Shown here in pieces: positions 8,936 through 16,308 of a stretch of 64,000 bases of DNA (position 1 is its first letter; each line of letters opens with the position of its first letter). The stretch comes from Chryseobacterium sp. IHB B 17019. Lineage in GTDB: Bacteria; Bacteroidota; Bacteroidia; Flavobacteriales; Weeksellaceae. The notes beneath the pieces were generated by a model that saw only the letters and a list, made by a program, of their open reading frames with translations, did no database searches and had not been told where the DNA came from. Made by a program: the position numbers and the translations under genes. Where the stretch lies: the NCBI RefSeq assembly GCF_001456155.1, contig NZ_CP013293.1, positions 620,001 to 684,000 on the forward strand, read 5' to 3'.

Positions 8936-9022
8936 GACCATATTTGCAATTAGTTTATCTTTTTTGTCCAAAAACAAAAAGTAGATTGTTATCATAAAAA
9001 GCAGTAACTAATTTTCATTATT

Positions 9023-9685
9023 ATGGCAAAACAAATCCTTGATTCATCTATCATGAGGAAGGTGGCAATGGGGCTTTCCGGCTTCTTCCTTATAAGTTTC
9101 CTGATGCTGCATGTATCTTTGAATTTCACTTCAGTGATCAGTGCGGATCTTTTTAATAAGATTTCACATTTTATGGGATATAATCCTTTGGTGCAATATA
9201 TAGGGCAGCCGATCCTTATTTTTGGGCTGGTCTTTCATTTTGTAATGGGTTTTATTCTGGAAATTCAAAATCGTAAAGCGAGACCGGTTCGATACGCTTA
9301 TAATGCGAGCTCTACGAACAGTACGTGGAGTTCCAGGAATATGATAATTTCCGGAGCCGTGATTCTGTCGTATTTTTGTTTGCACTGGTATGATTTCTGG
9401 TTTCAGGAACTGAATTATAAATTTATAGAAATGAATGTTCCCGATGAGACAAGATATTATGAAGAATTGGTGCATAAATTTCAAAATCCGGTGCGCACAT
9501 TTTTGTATTGCTGTGCTTTTGTACTTCTTGGTTTCCACCTGTGGCACGGCTTTTACTCATCAATGCAGTCGGTAGGATTTAATAATAAATATGCAAGGGC
9601 TTTGGCGAATTTCGGGAAATATTTTGCGATTTTTGTTCCGGCCTGTTTTATTTTTATTGCTTTGTTTCATCATTTTATCGGTTGA
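9023..9685 (+). CDS. sdhC: Succinate dehydrogenase cytochrome b558-type subunit, orphan
   Basis: This 220-residue integral membrane protein has five hydrophobic segments and matches the Bacteroidota SdhC b558 family that holds heme b and the quinone site. Candidate heme ligands are in LHVSLNF, FHFVMGF, CLHWYDFW and FHLWHGFYSS. In this family sdhC is normally followed directly by sdhA and sdhB. Here the next gene is unrelated and no remnant of sdhA is visible in the 142-bp gap. It is either a separate paralogue or a copy working with flavoprotein and iron-sulfur subunits encoded elsewhere. Confidence 0.82.
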   Translation: MAKQILDSSIMRKVAMGLSGFFLISFLMLHVSLNFTSVISADLFNKISHFMGYNPLVQYIGQPILIFGLVFHFVMGFILEIQNRKARPVRYAYNASSTNSTWSSRNMIISGAVILSYFCLHWYDFWFQELNYKFIEMNVPDETRYYEELVHKFQNPVRTFLYCCAFVLLGFHLWHGFYSSMQSVGFNNKYARALANFGKYFAIFVPACFIFIALFHHFIG

Positions 9686-9827
9686 TTTTTTTTAATATTA
9701 AAGCTATTTATAGTTAATATTTTTTATTTGAAAATTTATTATTTTAAGTGATATTAATTTTCATGATTCCGCTCATAAAGTTTCTGGTTTGATAGTAATA
9801 ATTTTATAATATCTAAAATTAAAAAGT

Positions 9828-10436
9828 ATGAAGGCTAAACAGATTCCGGGAGTTCCGCAACAAAAAAAAGGAAGCTTTCACGACACCGAAAGCCAGAAAT
9901 ATTTTGAAAATTCATCAGCTGCAGCTCAGCAGTTTGAGATTTTAAAGAAGAGGTTTCTTAATATCAGCCAGTGGAAGGAATATTGTGGGGGCAATCTGGC
10001 AGATTTCAAACTATATGATTCCTACGGCTATTTTATCGAGCGTGATCCTCAAATAGGAGATTTTATCAAAATAGATATTCCGGGTCCCGGAGATACGGAA
10101 GCAAAAGGGTATGACTGGGTAAAGATCATAAGTATTTTCAGTGAAAAAAATGACAATTACGAAAGAATTCTGATTTCATGCAGCCCTTCGATTGTTCCGG
10201 GAGAGCCTAAAGATTATCATATAGCCCATTTTTACTCGGCAGAGGCGACCTCCAATTTTATGATTTTAAGACAGGATAACTGCATTACTACAGCCGTTTA
10301 CGGTAGAAATGAAAGCCCAAATTTCAATACAACTTTTGTAAACATCATACGGAATATCTTTATCGCCATCGGAGGTATGATGGGTGCTTCAAAAATTCAG
10401 TGGAAAAGCCTTACGGATGGGCTTTTGGATTTTTAA
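9828..10436 (+). CDS. Conserved protein of unknown function
   Basis: This 202-residue protein has no signal peptide or clear membrane segment apart from a weakly hydrophobic stretch near 176-187 (FIAIGGMMGASK). It contains GDFIKIDIPGPGDTEAKGYDWVKI near residues 75-98, a pattern I associate with uncharacterised Bacteroidota proteins, and a compact N-terminal SFHDTESQKYFENSSAAAQQF. No catalytic motif is apparent. It stands alone between sdhC and a convergent gene. Confidence 0.6.
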   Translation: MKAKQIPGVPQQKKGSFHDTESQKYFENSSAAAQQFEILKKRFLNISQWKEYCGGNLADFKLYDSYGYFIERDPQIGDFIKIDIPGPGDTEAKGYDWVKIISIFSEKNDNYERILISCSPSIVPGEPKDYHIAHFYSAEATSNFMILRQDNCITTAVYGRNESPNFNTTFVNIIRNIFIAIGGMMGASKIQWKSLTDGLLDF

Positions 10437-10483
10437 ATTAAAAGTAAAATTTATATTAAAAATATTAATAAAAGAAATACAAC

Positions 10484-11563
10484 TTAGGTAAACACACAAT
10501 CCCCATCACCACCAAAAACCTCAAAACGAAAATCATTTCCTAAGGCAACCTTCAAACTTTTTGTCATCTGATACTTCCTGATGCGTGTTTTTTTGTATAG
10601 TGCAGGTTCTTTTTTTAAGTGGAAATTAATGGTTTCATCGTAGCAGATCAGGCTGTTTATTTTATTTTTAATGATAAATTGATGTAGGATTTCAGCGCAT
10701 ACTTTATTGTCATAATCGCCGAATTTATACTGCAGTTTTGCCTGTTGATCCCTTACAGTAAGCATCATCAGACTGCTTAGAATATCTTTTTCATCATACA
10801 TCTTGATGAAAACATACTTAAATTCCTTTGCAAAAGACGAAAACAGGTATTTGCCATCATTTAAATTACTGTTGAGAATCCACGGATAATTCACGATCCA
10901 TGAGATTTCGTCGGTATTCCTGTGAAAACTATTATTAAGTTGATTTTTAGCTATAAAATCCAGTGATTCTGCGTCCGGTTTGTTAGTTACCTTGTATTTT
11001 TTCTTTGATGTAAAAAGTCTCAGAACGGGTGTTGTGAAGAGATTTATAGTACTATCCAGACCTTTCAGTAATGATGTATATTTTTCCCAGAAAGTTTTCT
11101 TTTGTGGTAAAATTTTCGTCAAATTTGCGCGGTAGTGATAAGTATATCCTTCTAATGGCTTCACATATTCAAAGCGGTTACTTTTTACGTACATGCTTTC
11201 TGCTTCGGGGGTGAATTCTGTGATGAGAATTTTGTCCTCATATTGACTGCAGGCTTCTGCAAGCAGTTGTTGGGCTATCCTTTTTCCTCTGAAATCAGGG
11301 TGTACAAACAGCGTACTCAGCCACCCAATTTTTGTCTTTTGATTTCTGTAAAATATAAAGTCCGGCAAAATCCCGATATATCCGGCCAGCTTATCGCCAT
11401 CAATAGCAAGTATAAGCAAGGTGTCATCATCTGCAGCTCGGGGATTATGAATGTGAGATACCGCTCTGTGATGGGAAATTGGTTTGAAAGAAAAGGAATC
11501 AAACCGATGGGAATTTATCAATTTGTCCAAGCTTTCTTTATTATATCTTTCTAAGGAAATCAC
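10484..11563 (-). CDS. GNAT-family N-acetyltransferase
   Basis: This 359-residue protein carries a GNAT domain in its first 150 residues. The acetyl-CoA motif is LSTLFVHPDFRGKRIAQQLL (about 81-100). The C-terminal half resembles a second, degenerate acyltransferase fold with FAKEFKYVFIKMYD and LQYKFGDYDNKVCAEILHQFI. The GTG start overlaps the TGA of the upstream deacetylase gene as GTGA, which indicates translational coupling. Pairing with a polysaccharide deacetylase suggests modification of a surface glycan, but the acceptor is unknown. Confidence 0.78.
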   Translation of the reverse strand: MISLERYNKESLDKLINSHRFDSFSFKPISHHRAVSHIHNPRAADDDTLLILAIDGDKLAGYIGILPDFIFYRNQKTKIGWLSTLFVHPDFRGKRIAQQLLAEACSQYEDKILITEFTPEAESMYVKSNRFEYVKPLEGYTYHYRANLTKILPQKKTFWEKYTSLLKGLDSTINLFTTPVLRLFTSKKKYKVTNKPDAESLDFIAKNQLNNSFHRNTDEISWIVNYPWILNSNLNDGKYLFSSFAKEFKYVFIKMYDEKDILSSLMMLTVRDQQAKLQYKFGDYDNKVCAEILHQFIIKNKINSLICYDETINFHLKKEPALYKKTRIRKYQMTKSLKVALGNDFRFEVFGGDGDCVFT

Positions 11564-12552
11564 TTTCTTATAATTGTATTTTTATTAATATACTTTTTAA
11601 GTTTAAAATATAAACATTGGAATTTTAATTCATCTTCTGCAGATAGTCCATTTTCCATGGGAATTCGCTGCAAATTTTCAGGATAACTGTCAAGTTTGAG
11701 TCCGGCGCATCCAAAAGTATATTTCAGGTTATTATTTCCGTGAAACAATTTTACGAAAAATTCATTTTTAACACCAAAATCGGTAAAAGGAAAAGCAAAG
11801 ATATCATCAAGAAAATTATTTTCTTTCATATACTGAATGGAAAGGGTAGTGTTTTTAATCTGTTCATTTACGGGTAATTCGTTGTAATAAGGATGATCCC
11901 AGCTGTGTGCGGCAATTCCAAAACCTTTGTTTTTAATATAATTTAGGTCTTCAAGATCAAGATACACTTTATTATTTTTAAGATAATCGGAAAAATTAAA
12001 TTCCAGTAAAGCGGCTGTTTCATTGATAAGATCCTGATGATTGTAGCTTATAGATTTTAGCTTACGGATGATATCTGTTTTGGAGCCGTTTTTTAAGTTT
12101 AATAATTTAAATAAAGGTTCAGGAACGGAAGAAAATTCATTAAGCCTTTCAATAAGCAAGCTTATTTTACACCTGAACATCAAATCCTGATCACCTGTGA
12201 ATGCGGGGTTGATAAAATTAATTGCATAAATTCCTTTACGTTCCAATATCGGCAAAACAATGTCTTTAAACTCATAAAATCCATCATCGAAAGTCATTAA
12301 TGCTAAAGGTTTCGTGGCTGTTTTATTATGATTTTCCTTAAAAAAGTCCCAGTCTGCAAAATGAAATTTTTTCGACATATAATCAATATCTTTTTCAAAC
12401 TGCTGTCGGCTTTTATAGTTGATAATGTGCTTGATATGGGGGATGTGCTCATCAGAAACAGAATGATAAACGGGAATCATATAGTTCAGCGGGTAGCTGG
12501 CTTTTAATGGGGTAAGGTTTATTATTTTCTCTGCGATTAATCTTTTGGGCAT
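11560..12552 (-). CDS. Polysaccharide deacetylase-family protein
   Basis: This 330-residue protein has the NodB-homology first motif LALMTFDDGFYEFKD near residues 87-101, where the first Asp would be the base and the second a metal ligand. A second motif appears as IAAHSWDHPYYNEL near 214-227, equivalent to HSxxH. IPVYHSVSDEHIPH near 27-40 is the usual N-terminal strand. These enzymes remove N-acetyl or other acyl groups from glycans. No signal peptide is obvious, so a cytoplasmic or inner-face role is likely. ATG 12552 is preferred to the TTG one codon earlier. It is coupled to the GNAT gene by a 4-bp overlap. Confidence 0.85.
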   Translation of the reverse strand: MPKRLIAEKIINLTPLKASYPLNYMIPVYHSVSDEHIPHIKHIINYKSRQQFEKDIDYMSKKFHFADWDFFKENHNKTATKPLALMTFDDGFYEFKDIVLPILERKGIYAINFINPAFTGDQDLMFRCKISLLIERLNEFSSVPEPLFKLLNLKNGSKTDIIRKLKSISYNHQDLINETAALLEFNFSDYLKNNKVYLDLEDLNYIKNKGFGIAAHSWDHPYYNELPVNEQIKNTTLSIQYMKENNFLDDIFAFPFTDFGVKNEFFVKLFHGNNNLKYTFGCAGLKLDSYPENLQRIPMENGLSAEDELKFQCLYFKLKKYINKNTIIRK

Positions 12553-12675
12553 CAAAATTTTATTTCTATAAAAGTACTAAGTAAAATGCAAATTGTACAG
12601 CAGATTCAAAATTAATTTTAAAAATTTATAGCAGTTTGAGATCAACTTAAAGTAATGTTTTGGTTTAAATAAAAA

Positions 12676-12711
12676 AACAGGAAAAAACGAATTTGTATTG
12701 CTTTTCCTGTT
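12676..12711 (-). terminator. Terminator downstream of the NTF2-like gene
   Basis: AACAGGAAAA (12676-12685) pairs with TTTTCCTGTT (12702-12711). On the minus strand the stem is followed by a run of T (complement of A 12671-12677), so it terminates transcription from 13141. Confidence 0.75.
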
Positions 12712-12778
12712 ATCTTGATAAGCCGGGAAATGGGGGTTTCCGTAGCTTTTTTATTATTTAGTTTAATCAATAATTAAC

Positions 12779-13141
12779 CTAATTTTCCGTGGATTCCGCT
12801 GCTATAACGAATGCCTTTAATTCCCACATTTTACCGTCCTTAAATTTCCATACATCGCAGTAATCATACGTAATCATTTTGCTGTGCTCATCTTTCATGC
12901 TGATTTTGCCTACTGCTGTTACGAAATCACCATCGGCGATGAGGTTTTCAACATCAAATTTTGGAGGTTCTGCATATGCTTTTTCCATATATTTCCGGAC
13001 TTCTTCTTTGCCGGTCAGCGTTTGTTCGCCTATAAATGTCCAGACGGTATCATCTGTACAAAAAGATAAAAACTCCTCATAATTGCCTTTGGAAACAGCA
13101 GCGTTTGCTTTTTCCAGAATTTCTTTGTTGCTTAGGTTCAT
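12779..13141 (-). CDS. NTF2-like / SnoaL-like protein
   Basis: This 120-residue protein is a single NTF2-like cone domain. It shows SKGNYEEFLSFCTDDTVWTFIGEQTLTGKEEVRKYM, then VENLIADGDFVTAVGKISM and YDYCDVWKFKDGKMWELKAFV. Such proteins bind small ligands or act as isomerases or cyclases; the substrate cannot be assigned. It is a single-gene unit with its own terminator. A second family member with little detail in common is at 54745. Confidence 0.82.
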   Translation of the reverse strand: MNLSNKEILEKANAAVSKGNYEEFLSFCTDDTVWTFIGEQTLTGKEEVRKYMEKAYAEPPKFDVENLIADGDFVTAVGKISMKDEHSKMITYDYCDVWKFKDGKMWELKAFVIAAESTEN

Positions 13142-13945
13142 AGTGTTATTTTTAGTTCTTTTTTGTTTTTCCCAGTTTATTTTTTCTATAATAATGGTTT
13201 ATCAGCAAAATATGTGCAACTTATGTTTATTCATTCGGACAAATTAATTTATCTATTTAAAGCTAAATTAAACAATTTGATTATGAAAAAAGACCCTCGC
13301 ATTGAGAGAGGCTTTGCTCTATGAAGATAGAATCTAAACTGCTTTCAAATCCAGGTTTACTTTAAATTCGGACATTTCAAAAGTCAAAAGTCAACATGCT
13401 GTATGGTTTGTTGTTTGTACTAATAATTACAACAGTTTACTAAGTAGTTCATTGTGGAAAGCGAAAGTTTAGTAAAGGTAAAACCCGGAAAAATTTATTA
13501 CTGATAAAACACGGCACGTTTGTCATTTGCGACAGTATTCTCACTTTTTCTACCATTTTTTTTCCGGTATTTTGTCTGAAGTTTTATTTTTCCGACAGTT
13601 GTAATTTTACAGGTTTCACGCCACACTATTGTATATAATTGTCTTGTAATCAATATTGTAATAGCAAAACATACTTGGCCGTTTTCCTGAAAATGACAAG
13701 CTATTATCTTCTTACATACCATTATGAAAGCTACTTTTGTGATCGTCAACGAGAGAAAAAATTTAAAACTTTAATGTTTTTGATAGGGCAGCAAACTGCA
13801 TTATTGGTTGCGCTGTGATTACATTTTAATTGTAAAATGATCGTGAAGTTTTTTCAATTATCTGTTCTATACTATAATCCAGGCTAGACATTACGGATAT
13901 TACTTTTATATATTCTCATAATCAATTACATAAAAAGCATAAACT
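13142..13945. other. 804-bp intergenic region
   Basis: I see no convincing gene here. A minus-strand frame of 83 codons at 13498-13749 is rich in Lys, Ile and Cys without family resemblance and is left out. At 13285-13311 a short stem (CCTC 13295-13298 with GAGG 13308-13311) is followed, on the minus strand, by six T, so a weak minus-strand terminator is possible. The right end would carry the promoter of the secreted protein at 13946. Confidence 0.4.
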
Positions 13946-15403
13946 ATGAAAATCTTTAATCGAATTACAGTGTTTTTATTTAATAAAATCAATTTTGCAT
14001 GTGCTGTAATTTTATTCTTATTATTAATTTCTCCACAAAATAGCTTTGCCCAAACCAGGGTAATTGTCAACCCCGGATTAGAATTTGGAGTTGCCAATGG
14101 AACAGGACAGCAAACCGATACCAATTTCGGATTTGAGACAACTTTTGATGCAGGATTACCCGTTAGTTCGCCCTGGTATACCTCGCATCCCACTCAGGCA
14201 GGTGCTTGTGTTGTTGGTGCTGTCGGTTTATGTCACCCTGTTGAAGTCTGGGGAAGTGGTTTTGGGGGTGTATCGGCTGCACAGGGAACCAATTTTGTTG
14301 AGCTGAATGCCTATGTAAGTTCCATGATCTATCAGAATATGTATTTGGCCAATGGCGATATCATCAGCTTTAATTTTAGACACAGGGCCAGATTAGATAC
14401 ATCCGAACGTGCTGCCATGGTGATTGAAAATCAAAACCAGGTAAATATAGCTACCGTAAGACAGACTGTGTTACCTTCAAGTACGACAGTTTGGTCTACC
14501 AATGCAGGATCTTATACTTTTACGGGAACTTCCGGTGTGTACAGGGTAGGTTTCAGGGCAATTAATACAACCAATCCCGGTGCAGGTAACTTATTGGATG
14601 ATATCAGAATCACGCTTAATCCTCTTATTGACTTGAAGTTTTCCAACGCTCTGTCGGCTTGTGAAGGATTAAGTGATGGTACTTTATTTCTGAGAGTCAG
14701 TGGTGCGGTGACAACTGCAACTACAGTAGCTGTCGAGCTTATCAATCCAAATAATGGTACAGCTTTCGCCTCAGACAGCGATATTACTTTAACAGGTGTT
14801 ACCAATTCAAGAGGGACACCGGTGGTCACCCATACTCCGGGAAGCAGTATTTATTTAGTAACAATACCTACAGGAAATTATGACGGCGGGGTAACTCCCG
14901 GATATTCCAGCCCGAATAATGATGAAGACGGAATTGCAATCAACATTTCTTCTTTAAATGATACGGTTTATGAGCCCAATGAAACCTTTAAATTTGAAAT
15001 CAAACAACAGGGAACCAATGGCTCAACCAATAATTTTGTTTCAACCTCATCCCCAATTTACGGAGATACTTACTATCCTCAAACCAATAATTATACTATA
15101 CAAAGATGTGTCTGCTACGATGATGCCAATACAGCAACAGCAGGGATTGACAGCAAGGTAGGTTTTTCTAACCTTCAAAAAATAATCCCAAATGACGGAA
15201 GCTGGCCCGCGAGCAGGAAATCTGCCCATATCGTATTAGAATCCAACAATAAAGGTTTTGTCATTTCCAGAATGACGACAGCACAGATAACAGCCATAGT
15301 TTCTCCCCAGGAAGGAATGATGGTGTATGATACTATTGCAAAATGTTTAAAAATATACAGTGGAACCGCGTGGAGCTGCTTCAGTACCCCAACTTGTCCA
15401 TAA
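13946..15403 (+). CDS. Secreted multi-domain surface protein
   Basis: This 485-residue protein has a signal peptide (hydrophobic about 17-33, ending NSFAQ). The region up to about 230 resembles a jelly-roll carbohydrate-binding-type domain: NPGLEFG, SPWYTSHP, VEVWGSGFGGV, AQGTNFVELNAY. Residues about 235-400 resemble a Calx-beta or cadherin-like stretch ending in YTIQRCVCYDD. The C terminus (about 425-485) is a tail-fibre-like module, HIVLESNNKGFVISRM ... EGMMVYDTIAKCLKIYSGTAW, shared with other secreted proteins here. It forms a unit with the gene 36 bp downstream. Ligand and role are unknown. Confidence 0.65.
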   Translation: MKIFNRITVFLFNKINFACAVILFLLLISPQNSFAQTRVIVNPGLEFGVANGTGQQTDTNFGFETTFDAGLPVSSPWYTSHPTQAGACVVGAVGLCHPVEVWGSGFGGVSAAQGTNFVELNAYVSSMIYQNMYLANGDIISFNFRHRARLDTSERAAMVIENQNQVNIATVRQTVLPSSTTVWSTNAGSYTFTGTSGVYRVGFRAINTTNPGAGNLLDDIRITLNPLIDLKFSNALSACEGLSDGTLFLRVSGAVTTATTVAVELINPNNGTAFASDSDITLTGVTNSRGTPVVTHTPGSSIYLVTIPTGNYDGGVTPGYSSPNNDEDGIAINISSLNDTVYEPNETFKFEIKQQGTNGSTNNFVSTSSPIYGDTYYPQTNNYTIQRCVCYDDANTATAGIDSKVGFSNLQKIIPNDGSWPASRKSAHIVLESNNKGFVISRMTTAQITAIVSPQEGMMVYDTIAKCLKIYSGTAWSCFSTPTCP

Positions 15404-15439
15404 TTATTTTAAAATTTAATCCTGTTTAAAAATTATAAA

Positions 15440-15979
15440 ATGAAAAATATACTAACCATATTATTAATAGGTACAGCAGTATTTTCAAATGCCCAGGTTA
15501 TCGTAGGGGATGCTGTAGGTACGGCAGCCGTAAAAACCTCTGTTTTACTGGATTTTGCTCCCAACGAAAATAAAGGAATCATCTTGCCTTACGTAAGAAC
15601 ATTACCCACTGCACCGGCAGAAGGAACGTTGATTCTTGATGCCACTGATGCTACCAAAGCCCGTGTAAAATATTACAACGGTGCATGGATTGATCTAAGT
15701 GGTCAGGATGCTGATGTAAGTGCTGCTTTAGCCACTCAGCCAACGGTTTCACAAATAGCGGAAGGAGCTGGTGAAAAAGTAATCATCGGGGCAGCGTCGA
15801 GCGCGGCCAATGGTGTTTTGGTCTTAGAATCCACCACCAAAGCAATGGTGCTTCCCACCGTACAGGATGTTCAGAATATTCCCAGCCCGTCTGCCGGAAT
15901 GATGGTGTACATCAATAAAGAAGGGGCAAAACGCCTGGCTGTATTCAACGGCAGCAAATGGTCATATTGGAAACCATAA
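15440..15979 (+). CDS. Small secreted protein with two tail-fibre-like repeats
   Basis: This 179-residue protein has a signal peptide (MKNILTILLIGTAVFSNAQ). It carries two copies of the same module. The first has KGIILPYVRTLPTAPAEGTL and KYYNGAWIDL (about 45-92). The second has KAMVLPTVQDVQNIPSPSAG and VFNGSKWSYW (about 134-178). The same module ends the preceding protein, so the two genes probably act together at the surface. No enzymatic motif is visible. Confidence 0.65.
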   Translation: MKNILTILLIGTAVFSNAQVIVGDAVGTAAVKTSVLLDFAPNENKGIILPYVRTLPTAPAEGTLILDATDATKARVKYYNGAWIDLSGQDADVSAALATQPTVSQIAEGAGEKVIIGAASSAANGVLVLESTTKAMVLPTVQDVQNIPSPSAGMMVYINKEGAKRLAVFNGSKWSYWKP

Positions 15980-16308
15980 TTAAAAATAAAACCAAAATAG
16001 ATATCGGATATATTCTAAAAACATAAAAAACTTGTTCCAAAAACCTCCTGTCCCAGGAGGTTTTATTGTTTTTATGAATATTGTTAACGTTTTTGGATCA
16101 ACTACCTGATTAATTTTAATTACCCCACACTATCTCTCTCAAATGAGAATAATAACAGGTAACTACAGGATAGCTGAGTTTTTCGATAAGTATACTTTTA
16201 TAAAAACAAACATAAAAAGAAATCTGAGGATATTCTTGATTTTTTGTTTAGATAATTTAAAAATATTGAAAAGTAATAGTAATTTTTTTAAATAATTAAT
16301 AAAAGTAA
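15980..16308. other. Intergenic region before the susC-like gene
   Basis: This region contains the terminator at 16044-16064 and then AT-rich sequence leading to the SusC-like start. No TAnnTTTG element was recognised. Confidence 0.4.
16044..16064 (+). terminator. Rho-independent terminator
   Basis: CCTCCTG (16044-16050) pairs perfectly with CAGGAGG (16054-16060) around a 3-nt loop. T follows at 16061-16064. It ends the two-gene unit 13946-15979. Confidence 0.85.

Noticed and set aside
13282..13323. 13-codon frame MKKDPRIERGFAL near a small stem
   Set aside because: Too short to support; the sequence is better explained as part of a weak minus-strand terminator-like stem or chance.
13498..13749. 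83-codon minus-strand frame in the 804-bp gap
   Set aside because: No recognisable family, no promoter element; a weak terminator-like stem 190 bp further on is not enough support.
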